Part shown: positions 15,991 through 25,783 of the stretch, piece after piece
Position numbering within the stretch: position 1 is the first letter of the stretch
Layout: every line of letters begins with the position of its first letter
NCBI RefSeq assembly: GCF_023650515.1
Contig: NZ_CP096016.1
Location: 676,513-740,512, forward strand
Source of the DNA: Alkalimarinus coralli
GTDB taxonomy: Bacteria > Pseudomonadota > Gammaproteobacteria > Pseudomonadales > Oleiphilaceae
Reading direction: 5' to 3'
Length of the DNA: 64,000 nucleotides
Translations under genes and position numbers: made by a program
Notes under the pieces: generated by a model
Told to the model about the DNA's origin: nothing
Database searches by the model: none
The model's input: only the letters and a program-made list of their open reading frames with translations

Positions 15991-17700
15991 TTAATCCTTC
16001 GTCACTCGGTTAACTTCTTCCAAGCTAGTTACGCCTTCAATTGCTTTTAGAATTGCAGACTGTCTCAAATTGTTAAAGCCTTCTTTTTGTGCTGCGGCGG
16101 CTATATCAAGGGAGGTAGCTTCTTCCATAATTAGCTGAGATATTGCTGGTGTCACTTTAACGACTTCGTAAATACCGACTCGCCCTTTATATCCACCTGA
16201 ACATTTATCACAGCCTTTCGGTTGGTACAATGTAAAGCCTGTTTCAATTTGTTCTTCTGTGAACCCCTCCTTTAAAAGGGTTTCTTTGGGGACGTTAGCT
16301 TTTTCTTTGCATGCACTACACAGTCTTCTGCCTAAACGCTGTGCAATAATCAGACTGACAGATGTTGCAATGTTAAAAGCAGGAACGCCCATATTCATCA
16401 TTCGGGTGAGTGTTTCAGGCGCACTGTTTGTGTGTAGTGTAGAGAGCACCAGGTGCCCCGTTTGAGCGGCTTTGATCGCTATTGAAGCGGTATCTAAATC
16501 TCGAATCTCCCCCACCATGACGATATCCGGATCTTGCCGTAGAAATGATCTTAGAGCCTCAGGGAAGCCTAACCCCACCTTGGGGTTGACGTTGACCTGA
16601 TTAATACCTTCAAGGTTGATTTCGACAGGGTCTTCTGCTGTGGATATATTGGTTTCAGGCGTGTTAAGTATATTAAGACCGGTATAGAGCGATACTGTTT
16701 TTCCGCTACCTGTAGGCCCTGTCACCAAAATCATACCTTGCGGCTGGGCAAGCGCATCCAGGTAGAGTTGCTTTTGATCTTCCTCATAGCCGAGTGCATC
16801 TATCCCCATTTTAGCACTGCTTGGGTCAAGTATACGCAGTACGATTTTTTCTCCCCAGAGTGTAGGGAGTGTATTTACCCGGAAGTCGATGGCTTTCGTT
16901 TTGGATAGCTTTAGCTTGATTCGGCCATCTTGAGGGATTCTTCGTTCAGAAATATCAAGTTGTGACATGACTTTTAAGCGCGCAGCTATCTTAGACGCTA
17001 ATTTAATTGAAGGTTTTGATACCTCATGAAGAATGCCGTCAGTCCTGTATCTGACTCGGTAAGTTTTTTCATAGGGCTCAAAATGTAGGTCTGATGCTCC
17101 GCCTTTTATTGCGTCAAGAAGCATCTTATTTACGTATTTTACGATAGGGGCGTCATCAGCTTCTGATCCAGCTTGTTCCTCTTTTTCTTCTTCTGGGTTT
17201 TCAATATCAAGACCATCAATATCTGCATCTTCAAGATCGCCCATTGACGTATCTTGAGATTCCAGATATTTTTCTATTGCATCACCTAGTTTGTCGTCTT
17301 CAACCAGTACTGCGTCGGTGCTTAACCCAGTGTGGAACTTAAGTTCATCGAGGGCTTGAATGTTGGTAGGGTCTGAAGTTGCTATAAATAGCCGATTGCC
17401 ACGCTTGAACAGAGGGAGTGCATGATGTTTTCTTATTAACTTCTCTTCTACTACTTTTTCAGGAATCAATTCTGCCATAAAAGTCGATAGGTCGAGAACC
17501 GGCATCCCGAATTCCTGCGCTGCAGAATATGCAAGTGCTTTAGCGCCAGCTAGATTGTTTTGCACCAAGTAAGTAATAAAAGGGATATTGTTATTGTTTG
17601 CTTGAGCAAATGCGTCTTTAGCTATCTCTTCTTCGAGAATATTGTCCAAAACAAATTTGCGAGCCAAACCAGTTAGTGTGATTGAACTATTAGATGCCAT
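15991..17700 (-). CDS. pilB: Type IV pilus extension ATPase PilB
   Basis: The 569-residue product has an N-terminal T2SSE_N domain (about 1-150), an acidic linker (about 155-180) and the secretion ATPase core. The core holds the Walker A motif [16 protein letters not shown], the Asp box DPVE, Walker B VMVGEIRD and the His box [10 protein letters not shown]-terminal zinc site has CSACK and [16 protein letters not shown]. It powers pilus extension. It is divergent from pilA, in the common pilA/pilBCD layout. Confidence 0.96.
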   Translation of the reverse strand: MASNSSITLTGLARKFVLDNILEEEIAKDAFAQANNNNIPFITYLVQNNLAGAKALAYSAAQEFGMPVLDLSTFMAELIPEKVVEEKLIRKHHALPLFKRGNRLFIATSDPTNIQALDELKFHTGLSTDAVLVEDDKLGDAIEKYLESQDTSMGDLEDADIDGLDIENPEEEKEEQAGSEADDAPIVKYVNKMLLDAIKGGASDLHFEPYEKTYRVRYRTDGILHEVSKPSIKLASKIAARLKVMSQLDISERRIPQDGRIKLKLSKTKAIDFRVNTLPTLWGEKIVLRILDPSSAKMGIDALGYEEDQKQLYLDALAQPQGMILVTGPTGSGKTVSLYTGLNILNTPETNISTAEDPVEINLEGINQVNVNPKVGLGFPEALRSFLRQDPDIVMVGEIRDLDTASIAIKAAQTGHLVLSTLHTNSAPETLTRMMNMGVPAFNIATSVSLIIAQRLGRRLCSACKEKANVPKETLLKEGFTEEQIETGFTLYQPKGCDKCSGGYKGRVGIYEVVKVTPAISQLIMEEATSLDIAAAAQKEGFNNLRQSAILKAIEGVTSLEEVNRVTKD

Positions 17701-18035
17701 AAAAACCGTATAAAATGCTTTAAGATTATTGTCTAACTTATGAGTGTAGTTCGATGGGGAGGATTTTTAAAGTTTTCCAATGTTTTTGTTTTAAGTGTCT
17801 GCTGATTGTGACGCAAATGGTCACATGCTGACGTGCAATGGTATTGAAATATACGGCTGATCTATTTTGTAATCTGATTTATATTTATTATATGTTTGAT
17901 TTGTATGGTTAAAATAAATAATTATTTAAGGTGGCATGGTGTGTGCTTTTACTTTGTTATGGCTGACTTCTGACCTCTTCTCAATATTTTGAGAACAAAA
18001 GAAGTGGTCGACTTTAAACACTGGAGAGATAAATT
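17701..18035. other. pilB-pilA intergenic region (335 bp)
   Basis: This AT-rich, non-coding region separates the divergent pilB and pilA starts. It holds the sigma-54 promoter of pilA at 17932-17947 and GGAGAG (18023-18028) as the pilA ribosome-binding site. PilR-binding sequences would be expected upstream of the promoter, but I cannot define them from sequence alone. I saw no other gene. Confidence 0.7.
17932..17947 (+). promoter_or_regulatory. Sigma-54 promoter of pilA
   Basis: TGGCATGGTGTGTGCT has the invariant GG and GC exactly 10 nt apart (17933-17934 and 17945-17946), matching the -24/-12 sigma-54 consensus. It lies about 90 nt before the pilA ATG. PilA genes in Pseudomonas and relatives use RpoN with PilR; the regulator genes are outside this window. 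Confidence 0.8.
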
Positions 18036-18491
18036 ATGAAAAAAGTACAACAAGGTTTTACTCTAATTGAATTAATGATCGTTGTTGCGATTATTGGTAT
18101 TTTGGCAGCGGTAGCGATTCCTGCATATCAGGATTATACGTCGCGCGCTAAAATTTCTGAGGTTATTGTTATTGCATCGGCAGCGAAAACTGCAGCGTCG
18201 GAGTATTACTTGAGTACCGGTCGTATGCCGGCCAACACAAATGAGGCTGGCATCAATACAAACGCTGGGCAAAGTGCTCATTTATCAAATATCACCTTTG
18301 TTACGTCCAATGGTGGTAATGATGCACAGCTGGGGTATGCGATAGATGTTGATGGTCGTGGTGCCACTGTTGGTGGTGTTGTGTTTACAGGTAGAGGTAA
18401 TTCAAACGGCGTTCAGTGGTCTTGCGCTCCTGCTACTGTTGGAGCCGCAACAGCTATTGAGTCAAAGTATTTACCTGCAAATTGTAGATAA
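18036..18491 (+). CDS. pilA: Major type IV pilin PilA
   Basis: The 151-residue prepilin has a short leader, MKKVQQG, cleaved before Phe8. The hydrophobic alpha-1 helix follows, with Glu5 of the mature protein ([20 protein letters not shown]) and YQDYTSRAK. Two cysteines near the C-terminus (WSCAP and ANCR) would form the D-loop disulfide. The tail ANCR lacks the C-terminal Ser of TfpO-type glycosylated pilins. It is followed by a terminator and a membrane GT-C gene that may glycosylate it. Confidence 0.96.
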   Translation: MKKVQQGFTLIELMIVVAIIGILAAVAIPAYQDYTSRAKISEVIVIASAAKTAASEYYLSTGRMPANTNEAGINTNAGQSAHLSNITFVTSNGGNDAQLGYAIDVDGRGATVGGVVFTGRGNSNGVQWSCAPATVGAATAIESKYLPANCR

Positions 18492-18507
18492 ATTCGCGTT
18501 TGATATA

Positions 18508-18533
18508 AAAGCCCTCATATGAGGGCTTTTTTT
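18508..18533 (+). terminator. Rho-independent terminator after pilA
   Basis: AAAGCCCTCAT and ATGAGGGCTTT form a perfect stem and are followed by a run of seven T on the + strand. It lies 17 nt after the pilA stop and would isolate strong pilA transcription from the glycan genes, apart from read-through. Confidence 0.9.
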
Positions 18534-18579
18534 GTCTGCTACTATTTAGTGTGTAAAACAATTGGTCTTAGGATGTTTA

Positions 18580-20505
18580 GTGAACAAGAATAGGTCGCTC
18601 CAGCTAAATCTTCATACGTTAATTGTTGCTGTTTTATTGGTTGTTGGAATTGGGATCACCTATTTGGTGTTTCAGCCTGGTTTTAGCGGCATATTTATGA
18701 TGGATGATGAGCCAAATCTTTCTGCGCTAAATATAGGAGGTGGAGTCACCTCTGTTACTCACTTTTTGCAGTTTGTATTTGGTAACAATTCTGGGGTGTT
18801 AGGAAGGCCGATAGCAATGCTTTCCTTTCTTATAGAGGATCAATATTGGCCAGGAGATCCCGCTCTATATAAGAGGAATAACCTATATATTCACTTGCTT
18901 ACAGGCTTCCTTGTTTTTCTGGTTAGTCGGCTTTTACTGACTTTACGTCGCCCCAATATCAATAATAACTATATTGCGCTAATCGCTACATTGATTTGGC
19001 TTGTGCACCCCATGCATACATCGACAGTGCTGTATGTTGTTCAAAGAATGACATTGCTCATGAGCTTGTTTTCACTTTTCGCCATATTTTTTTATTTGCT
19101 AGGAAGGCTGGAGCTTACTAAAAATACTATTAGAGCTTATCAGTACTTTTTTTTAGGAGGTATATGTGCTGTTTTATCGGTAGCGAGTAAGGAAAATGGC
19201 GTTCTGGTCTTCGCTTATATCATTGTCTTAGAGCTTACTCTTTTGAGGGGGCGGCCTAAAACTAAGGTCTTTAGCTATTTATATAAGCTTCTGATTTTTG
19301 GCCCCCTTATTTTATTATTTTGTTATTTTACATATAACTGGGGCGGTATACTGAAGGGGTACCTGAATAGAGACTTTTCTCTTTTAGAAAGGTTGCTCAC
19401 AGAGTCAAGAATTTTAATTGACTACCTGTATAGAATCATTGTTCCTAGATCAGGAGGAGGTGGTTTAGTTCACGATGACATAGTTATCTCTGTTGGTTTG
19501 TTTTCACCTTTTACTACAATCTTATCTTTGCTCTTTAACGGATGCTTGATTGCGTTGGCGCTGTGGGCGCGAAAAAAGCACTCTATGTTAGCATTTGGTA
19601 TTTTATGGTTTTATGCAGGACACCTTCTGGAGTCGACGTTCATAGCTTTAGAGCTTTACTTTGAACACAGAAATTACCTTCCTATGGTTGGTCCGATTCT
19701 AGCCTCATCGTATTATGTCGCTGTGTTCTTTGAAAGGTCGATGATCAAAGGCCGGTTATTTATTTCTTCACTTTTGGTTATGTTTTTCGTCATTAGCAGC
19801 TTAACTACTTTCCAGTCTTCGACTATTTGGGGGGAACCTTCTATTTTGTTTCGTGTATGGGCAGATGAGCACCCACGCTCTTCCAGGGCTCAGCGAATCT
19901 ATGGCCAACTTCTAGGTGCGGAGGGCGAATACAAGAAAGCAATTGAGCAATTAATAAAAACTAATCGTGATTTTCCTGCGGATGCGGGAGTGCTAATTGA
20001 TGCCCTCAATATAGCCTGTAGAAATGGGCTTGAGCAACCTTTTTCTCCTTCATTCTTAAAAGAAAGAATTGCGATTTCAAGGTACAGTGATGGGTTGTCT
20101 TATTATGTTGATAGAATGTTTAATGTAGTTATAGAATCTAAGTGCGACTATGTTTCTCCCGAGGTATTATCCGATATTATAGATCAATTAGTGCCGCGTC
20201 CAAGGATGTCTGGGCAAACTCGTGCAAATATCTTGCTTCTAAAGGCAAAGCTGTATATTGAACAAAAAGACTTAAATGGAGCTATGCTTACTTTGGATGA
20301 GGCATATCGCTATTATCCCAAGCCTGCATTGCCGCTACTTCAATCTAAATTACTACTTAGTGCGGGTTTAATAGGTGAGTCATTTCAATTTTTTAAAAAA
20401 GCAGAAAATGATGTTAAGAATAACGAGCTAAAAAATATTGCATTAAAGGCTGAAATTGAAGAACTAAGAACCAAATTTCACTTATTAGGAATAGGCATAG
20501 ATTAA
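18580..20505 (+). CDS. GT-C-type membrane glycosyltransferase with C-terminal TPR region
   Basis: GTG at 18580 has TTAGGA just upstream and gives 641 residues; the frame is open slightly further up. About ten membrane helices fill residues 10-430. A luminal acidic motif, FMMDDEPN, follows the first helix as in GT-C enzymes. The segment HPMHTSTVLYVVQRMTLLMS and then ASKENGVLVF match the TMTC-like family that transfers sugars from polyprenyl-phosphate donors. The last ~200 residues look like TPR helices. It lies directly after pilA and 1 nt before a GT2 that could make its donor. Pilin O-glycosylation is an inference; it lacks a Wzy/PglL signature that I recognise. Confidence 0.65.
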   Translation: MNKNRSLQLNLHTLIVAVLLVVGIGITYLVFQPGFSGIFMMDDEPNLSALNIGGGVTSVTHFLQFVFGNNSGVLGRPIAMLSFLIEDQYWPGDPALYKRNNLYIHLLTGFLVFLVSRLLLTLRRPNINNNYIALIATLIWLVHPMHTSTVLYVVQRMTLLMSLFSLFAIFFYLLGRLELTKNTIRAYQYFFLGGICAVLSVASKENGVLVFAYIIVLELTLLRGRPKTKVFSYLYKLLIFGPLILLFCYFTYNWGGILKGYLNRDFSLLERLLTESRILIDYLYRIIVPRSGGGGLVHDDIVISVGLFSPFTTILSLLFNGCLIALALWARKKHSMLAFGILWFYAGHLLESTFIALELYFEHRNYLPMVGPILASSYYVAVFFERSMIKGRLFISSLLVMFFVISSLTTFQSSTIWGEPSILFRVWADEHPRSSRAQRIYGQLLGAEGEYKKAIEQLIKTNRDFPADAGVLIDALNIACRNGLEQPFSPSFLKERIAISRYSDGLSYYVDRMFNVVIESKCDYVSPEVLSDIIDQLVPRPRMSGQTRANILLLKAKLYIEQKDLNGAMLTLDEAYRYYPKPALPLLQSKLLLSAGLIGESFQFFKKAENDVKNNELKNIALKAEIEELRTKFHLLGIGID

Positions 20506-20506
20506 A

Positions 20507-21409
20507 ATGAAGGTGTCCATTGTAATTCCAGCTAAAAATGAAGCTGCAGCTCTCCCACTCTTGTTGAAAGATCTTAATAAGTTAGAAAACATATATGAAA
20601 TTATTATCGTTAATGATGGTTCAACAGATGAAACAAGTTCGATATGCCAAAGCTACGGGGTGCTAGAAGTTAAACACCCATACAGTAAAGGGAATGGAGC
20701 TGCCGTTAAGGCAGGAGCAAGGGTGGCGTCAGGAGATATCCTGGTTTTTATGGATGCTGATGGTCAACACAAACCCAGCGATGTTCATCGGTTATTGGAA
20801 AAACTAGAAACTGGATATGACATGGTGGTCGGTGCTAGAGATGCCAAGTCTCAAGCAAGCTTAGGGCGGTTAGCTGCGAATACATTGTATAACAAATTAG
20901 CTAGCTGGGTTGTGGATCAAAAAATCCCTGATTTAACTTCTGGATTCAGGGCCGTTAGAGCTGTAAAGTTCAGACAATTTCTATACTTATTACCCAATGG
21001 ATTTTCGTATCCTACTACCTCAACAATGGCATTTTTTAGAGCAGGCCTGAGTGTTGGCTATATGCCTATTACAGCGCTGAAAAGAGAAGGGCTGAGTCAT
21101 ATTAATTACCTTAAAGATGGTGTGAGGTTCCTTTTAATTATTTTCAAGGTGGCTAGCCTTTATTCACCTTTAAAATTGTTTACACCTATCAGTATGATTT
21201 TTTTTCTGCTGGGACTTATTCGTTATGTATATACCTATATCGATAGCTCAACTTTTACCAATATGTCGGCGCTGTTATTTGTTACATCAGTATTGGTTTT
21301 TTTGATTGGGATAGTCTCTGAGCAAATTACTGTTTTAATGTACCAAAGGGCGGCAGGGGAAAGACAATCAGATAGGCTTTCAGCTCAGGAAGATAAGAAG
21401 GAGCAATGA
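20507..21409 (+). CDS. GT2 polyprenyl-phosphate glycosyltransferase
   Basis: The 300-residue product has a GT-A domain with IVIPAKNEAAALPLLLKDL, NDGSTDET and the metal-binding DADGQH (about residue 85). Two C-terminal membrane helices follow (about 215-240 and 250-275). This is the DPM1/GtrB layout, which transfers a sugar from a nucleotide donor to undecaprenyl phosphate at the inner face of the membrane. It starts 1 nt after the GT-C gene and overlaps the next gene by 4 nt (ATGA). It may feed the GT-C enzyme. Confidence 0.85.
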   Translation: MKVSIVIPAKNEAAALPLLLKDLNKLENIYEIIIVNDGSTDETSSICQSYGVLEVKHPYSKGNGAAVKAGARVASGDILVFMDADGQHKPSDVHRLLEKLETGYDMVVGARDAKSQASLGRLAANTLYNKLASWVVDQKIPDLTSGFRAVRAVKFRQFLYLLPNGFSYPTTSTMAFFRAGLSVGYMPITALKREGLSHINYLKDGVRFLLIIFKVASLYSPLKLFTPISMIFFLLGLIRYVYTYIDSSTFTNMSALLFVTSVLVFLIGIVSEQITVLMYQRAAGERQSDRLSAQEDKKEQ

Positions 21410-22587
21410 ATATACTGCTGGTTACAACGTCTTATCCGCTGAATCCAGAGTCTTCAAGTGGAATTTTTGTTAAACGGCTGAAAAAATCTCTTGATAAGTT
21501 ATGTAATGTAGAGGTAGTTTGCCCTGATGACTCAGATACTCTTAAGCGCGAGCCAGGAGTGCACTGTAGCCGTTATTCATTAAAAAAATGGCAGATACTT
21601 GCACATCAGCCAGGAGGTATTCCAGCAGCAGTTAGGCGAGACCCTCGTTTTTTTTTATTTGTTCCATTCTTACTGATATCAATGATGATATCGATCTCCC
21701 GCCGTTTACGCGCCACTGATTTGATTTTTGCAAATTGGGCGATTAATGCGGTTATAGCTTGGTTGCCATCAATAATGTTTCGTAAGCCTGTGATCACCAC
21801 TTTCAGAGGTGAAGATGTGCGGAATCTGGATAAGGGGGTTCAGACTTTTATAGTGTGGATGGCGCTAAGGGTCAGTGATGCGGTTGTGTTGGTGAGTAAA
21901 GATATGAAAGCGCAACTTGAACAACGTTTTCCACGTTTTAAACGTAAGCTGTTTGTAATACCCAATGGTGTAGAGGATTTATTGTTAGATTCAGATATTG
22001 CCGCTAGAGCGCCTGCAAACAGTGTTATTAATATACTCTCCGTTGCTAGCTTGATACCTCGCAAAGATATAGCCACATTGCTAAAGGCGGTAGCCTGCAT
22101 CAACAACACAGCTGAAACAAAAAGTGATATCAAGCTGGATATTGTTGGTGATGGTGAGTTGCGGGCTAGTTTGGAGGCCCTGTCTTATTCCGAAGGCATA
22201 GATGGTATTGTGAAATTTCACGGCATGCTCAGTCCAGATAAAGTTGGGGCTTCATATTCAGAGTCTCAGATATTTGTTTTACCAAGCCTTTATGAAGGGC
22301 GGCCTAATGTTGTGGTCGAGGCAATGGCGGCCGGATGTAGTGTTGTTGTTAGTGATATAGATGGCTGCAGGGAACTAATCAGTAATAATAAGAATGGGCT
22401 GCTTTTTACCGGGGGGGATTATAAAAAGCTGGCAAAAAGTATCGAAAGAGTGATTTCTGACCCTCAATTAAGAGTTCGGTTAGGACAGTCTGCACGACAG
22501 TACGTTGTTGATAACCGTTTGTCATGGGACGGCTGTGCAGGCGGGTATTTCAAGTTATTTGGAATGCTATTAAAAAAGAGAATTTAA
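21406..22587 (+). CDS. GT4-family glycosyltransferase
   Basis: The 393-residue GT-B enzyme has an N-terminal acceptor domain starting ILLVTTSYPLNPESSSGIF. Its C-terminal Glycos_transf_1 domain contains SLIPRKDIATLLKA and the E-x7-E motif in SLYEGRPNVVVEAMAAG. It adds a sugar to a lipid-linked glycan at the cytoplasmic face. Donor and acceptor cannot be read from the sequence. It overlaps the GT2 gene by 4 nt. Confidence 0.88.
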   Translation: MNILLVTTSYPLNPESSSGIFVKRLKKSLDKLCNVEVVCPDDSDTLKREPGVHCSRYSLKKWQILAHQPGGIPAAVRRDPRFFLFVPFLLISMMISISRRLRATDLIFANWAINAVIAWLPSIMFRKPVITTFRGEDVRNLDKGVQTFIVWMALRVSDAVVLVSKDMKAQLEQRFPRFKRKLFVIPNGVEDLLLDSDIAARAPANSVINILSVASLIPRKDIATLLKAVACINNTAETKSDIKLDIVGDGELRASLEALSYSEGIDGIVKFHGMLSPDKVGASYSESQIFVLPSLYEGRPNVVVEAMAAGCSVVVSDIDGCRELISNNKNGLLFTGGDYKKLAKSIERVISDPQLRVRLGQSARQYVVDNRLSWDGCAGGYFKLFGMLLKKRI

Positions 22588-22651
22588 GCCATATGTGTCA
22601 AACAGTAGATCAAATATTGGCTCACGCTAACTGGCCTACAGGGATCCTGCT

Positions 22652-24502
22652 ATGTGTGGGTTAGCGATGTTGTATTCTGAGCATGCAACGCAGGGTGATC
22701 TGCGTTCTCGCATGGAGTGTGCACTTGGAAAAATTGAACACCGAGGCCCTGATGAGGGTGCAATATGGCAATCTGGACAATCTGTCATTGGCCATCGTCG
22801 TCTGTCAATTATTGACCTTTCAGATAGTCATCAACCGATGAAGTGCCCAAACTCCCGGTTTGTTTTGGCCTTTAATGGCGAGATTTACAATTATCAAGAT
22901 TTAAGGTTGTCATTGTCACAGCGCTGGAATTTTAAAACCGGTGGCGACACGGAAGTTTTGATGGCCGGGCTGCTCCTCGAGGGGAGTGATTTTCTAAAGA
23001 AACTTAAAGGCATGTGGGCGTTTGCCCTATGGGATAGTCAATTAAAGGAACTACTCCTTTCACGAGATCGGTTTGGAAAAAAACCGCTTTTCTTTGCGGA
23101 CTTCGGAAAAGAGCTAACTGTAGCATCAGAGATTGCTGCGCTTAGGGCGTTAGTCGGCCAAAACAGACTTACAGAAGACCTTGATAGTGCCGCTGATTAT
23201 TTTCGTAGTGGATTGTGTTTACCAGGTAATACTATATATCAGCAGGTTAAAGAAATTTTACCAGGACATCTTGCTCGCTGGAAACAGGGACAAGATGTTA
23301 AGCAAGAGCCTTATTGGCAGATGCAGTTTGAACCATATACGGGAACTATTGAAGATGCTGGTGAACAACTTAAAGGTCTTTTGAAAGACGCTGTCTCATC
23401 CAGGTTGGTAGCAGATGTCGAAGTGGGGGCTTTTCTTTCCGGAGGGGTTGACTCCTCTTTGCTGGCTTCGATTCTTGTAAAAGATTATGGAGTGAAGCTT
23501 AAAACCTTCACTATTGGGTTTACAGATTCACGTTATGACGAAAGTCGCTACGCAGAGCAAGTAGCAAAGTGGCTAGGTACTGGCCATTATGTTGAAACGA
23601 TCACCTCATTAGATATTTCTATATTAGAAGATCTGGTTATCAAGAATATAGGGCAGCCATTTGCAGACCCCTCTTTGCTGCCTACAGCGTTAGTATCAGA
23701 GGTTGCTGCTAAGCAAGTGAAAGTAGCTATCAGTGGTGATGGGGCTGATGAAATATTTTGTGGCTACCAGCGTTACCAGGCGATGCTGTTATTTCAGTGG
23801 TACTTTTCCGTGCCTAAAAAACTGCGAGGGGTTGTATCAAGGTTTGTCAACGCTCTCCCAAGTTCTACGTCACATCATAGCCGAAGTATTCTTAAGAAAG
23901 CCCAGTTATTTGTGGAATTGGCCCAACGCCAGCAAGAGAGCCCGGAGTTTGGCCCCCCTCGCTTGGCATCGGAGTCTATTTTTTCGAAACTGGCACCGGA
24001 TCTCTCATTAAGAGGGCACTCGTTACCCCATCTATCAAACGCATTAAATGATGACGATGTTTATCAGATGATGCTAAATGATCTCAGCGTTTATATGCCT
24101 CAAGATATACTGGTTAAAGTTGATAGAGCAAGTATGGCATCGTCACTGGAGGTTAGGTCGCCTTTTCTTGATCATGAAATTGTGCAGTTTGCTTTTTCGC
24201 TTCCCAGGCATTGGCATCGGTCAGGCTTACTAGGTAAAAGAATGTTACGTTCGACGTTTTCCAGTTACCTACCTAAGGATGTTTGGCAGCGCAGAAAACA
24301 GGGATTTTCAGTGCCGATTTCCGATTGGTTTATGGGGGATTTAGGAGACAGGTTGCTAGAGATGCTAAATATTACAGAGGGGCTTATTCTGGATAAGTCG
24401 TTTGTTATTAAAGCTCTTTCTACGCATCGTGCCAAAAAAGCAGATTACTCTTCGGTGCTTTGGGCTGTATATATATATTTGGTTTGGCGACGGCAAACTT
24501 AG
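22652..24502 (+). CDS. asnB: AsnB-type glutamine-dependent amidotransferase
   Basis: The 616-residue product has an N-terminal class II glutaminase domain with nucleophile Cys2 (MCGLAMLY) and HRGPDEG, AFNGEIYNY. The synthetase domain has the PP-loop FLSGGVDSS at about residue 262, SGDGADEIFCGY and RSPFLDHE. All catalytic motifs are intact. Homologues in sugar clusters (for example WbpS in Pseudomonas O-antigen loci) amidate carboxyl groups of uronic-type sugars, so this one may act on glycan rather than make free asparagine. That is inferred from context. Confidence 0.9.
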   Translation: MCGLAMLYSEHATQGDLRSRMECALGKIEHRGPDEGAIWQSGQSVIGHRRLSIIDLSDSHQPMKCPNSRFVLAFNGEIYNYQDLRLSLSQRWNFKTGGDTEVLMAGLLLEGSDFLKKLKGMWAFALWDSQLKELLLSRDRFGKKPLFFADFGKELTVASEIAALRALVGQNRLTEDLDSAADYFRSGLCLPGNTIYQQVKEILPGHLARWKQGQDVKQEPYWQMQFEPYTGTIEDAGEQLKGLLKDAVSSRLVADVEVGAFLSGGVDSSLLASILVKDYGVKLKTFTIGFTDSRYDESRYAEQVAKWLGTGHYVETITSLDISILEDLVIKNIGQPFADPSLLPTALVSEVAAKQVKVAISGDGADEIFCGYQRYQAMLLFQWYFSVPKKLRGVVSRFVNALPSSTSHHSRSILKKAQLFVELAQRQQESPEFGPPRLASESIFSKLAPDLSLRGHSLPHLSNALNDDDVYQMMLNDLSVYMPQDILVKVDRASMASSLEVRSPFLDHEIVQFAFSLPRHWHRSGLLGKRMLRSTFSSYLPKDVWQRRKQGFSVPISDWFMGDLGDRLLEMLNITEGLILDKSFVIKALSTHRAKKADYSSVLWAVYIYLVWRRQT

Positions 24503-24624
24503 CATTAGAGTGTGTAGATCGCTTAGTTTTTATGGGAATTAAGATTTTAGCGCCCAGTAAGGCGCTATTAGATAAGGCCGTTAACGGAAAGTCAGGGCGA
24601 AATTTATTTGAGTTAATAAATTAA

Positions 24625-25734
24625 ATGGCAATACAAAATAATAAAAAAATAGCATTCTTTCTTCCCGACCTACGCATCGGCGGGGCAGAAAAAGTCTTTG
24701 TCCAGTTAGCAAATAGTTTAAGTGAGCAAGGATATAATGTGGATTTGCTACTTGCGCAGAAGGCAGGGAATTTGTTTCCGTTAGTAAATAGCAAAGTTCC
24801 TATTTTGGCATTTTGTCAAGGCAGGAAATCTCAGTTATCGTTATTGCTCTCTTCCCTTAAAGGGCTCTACTTTTACACAACGAACAATAAGCCGGATGTG
24901 ATCTTTTCTACCATCACTGGTGCGAATCTGGTTGCAGCCTTAGTTAGGGTGTTCCTACCAAATCAGAGCACAAAATTTATATTGCGCGAGGCCAGTTCAG
25001 TTCACAATAGTGGGTTAGTCTATCGTTGGCTTAGCCGCATGCTATACCCGCAGTCTGATGCTGTTCTAGCAGGCTCTAAAGGCGTAATTGATGACATGGT
25101 CAGCTATTATCGAGTGGATAGAGACAAAGCACACCTTATTCGTAACCCGGTCGATCTGACTTCTATTAAAAGTCAGGCCAGCGAAAAAGTGGTGCATCCA
25201 TGGTTATTGAACAATGACTTTCCTTTGATAGTTAGTGTTGGACGGTTAACTACGGCAAAAGATTTCGTCACTTTGATAAAAGCATTCAAACTAGTAAGGG
25301 ATGAAAGAGCATCTAAACTGATTATTATTGGCGAAGGTGAGTGTAGGGCAGAGTTGGAAGAGAAAGTTTCTGTGCTGGGATTGATGAACGATGTGGATTT
25401 TCTTGGTTTTCGGGAGAACCCTCATCCGTTTGTAAGCAGTGCCAATGTATTTGTTTTGTCTTCTCGGTGGGAAGGGTTTCCAAATGTTATCCTTGAGGCT
25501 CTGGCCCTTGGTCGCAATGTGGTTTCTACGGATTGTCATGCTGGGCCTGCAGAGATTCTTTCTGGTATTGGGGGCTGTACTTTGGTGCCGGTAGGTGATT
25601 CGGAGAAAATGGCTAGTGCTATTTCAGAAAAACTGAATGGTGAACTTGATGTGCGAGAAGCTGATATAAGATTAAAGGAATACTCCATAAAAGCAGTGTC
25701 GCAGAAATACTCTGAGTTGATGGACAGCATTTAG
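24625..25734 (+). CDS. GT4-family glycosyltransferase
   Basis: The 369-residue GT-B enzyme has an N-terminal DLRIGGAEKVFVQLANSL, the GT4 opening. Its C-terminal donor-binding region has GRLTTAKDFVTLIKAF and SSRWEGFPNVILEALALG with E-x7-E. There is no clear Shine-Dalgarno; the ATG directly follows a small 30-codon open frame. It lies 122 nt after asnB and 49 nt before neuB. It probably extends the lipid-linked glycan. Confidence 0.88.
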   Translation: MAIQNNKKIAFFLPDLRIGGAEKVFVQLANSLSEQGYNVDLLLAQKAGNLFPLVNSKVPILAFCQGRKSQLSLLLSSLKGLYFYTTNNKPDVIFSTITGANLVAALVRVFLPNQSTKFILREASSVHNSGLVYRWLSRMLYPQSDAVLAGSKGVIDDMVSYYRVDRDKAHLIRNPVDLTSIKSQASEKVVHPWLLNNDFPLIVSVGRLTTAKDFVTLIKAFKLVRDERASKLIIIGEGECRAELEEKVSVLGLMNDVDFLGFRENPHPFVSSANVFVLSSRWEGFPNVILEALALGRNVVSTDCHAGPAEILSGIGGCTLVPVGDSEKMASAISEKLNGELDVREADIRLKEYSIKAVSQKYSELMDSI

Positions 25735-25783
25735 GTCGTAAGGATTACAGCCTTCTAAGTGTAATAGGAGTGGTGAAGGTACG

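Noticed and set aside
24548-24567. Hairpin TAGCGCC/GGCGCTA after asnB as a terminator
   Set aside because: Stem of only 7 bp and no T-run on the + strand.
24532-24624. 30-codon open frame ending directly before a GT4 gene
   Set aside because: Short, no Shine-Dalgarno, contains a 7-bp hairpin and matches no family; probably chance.
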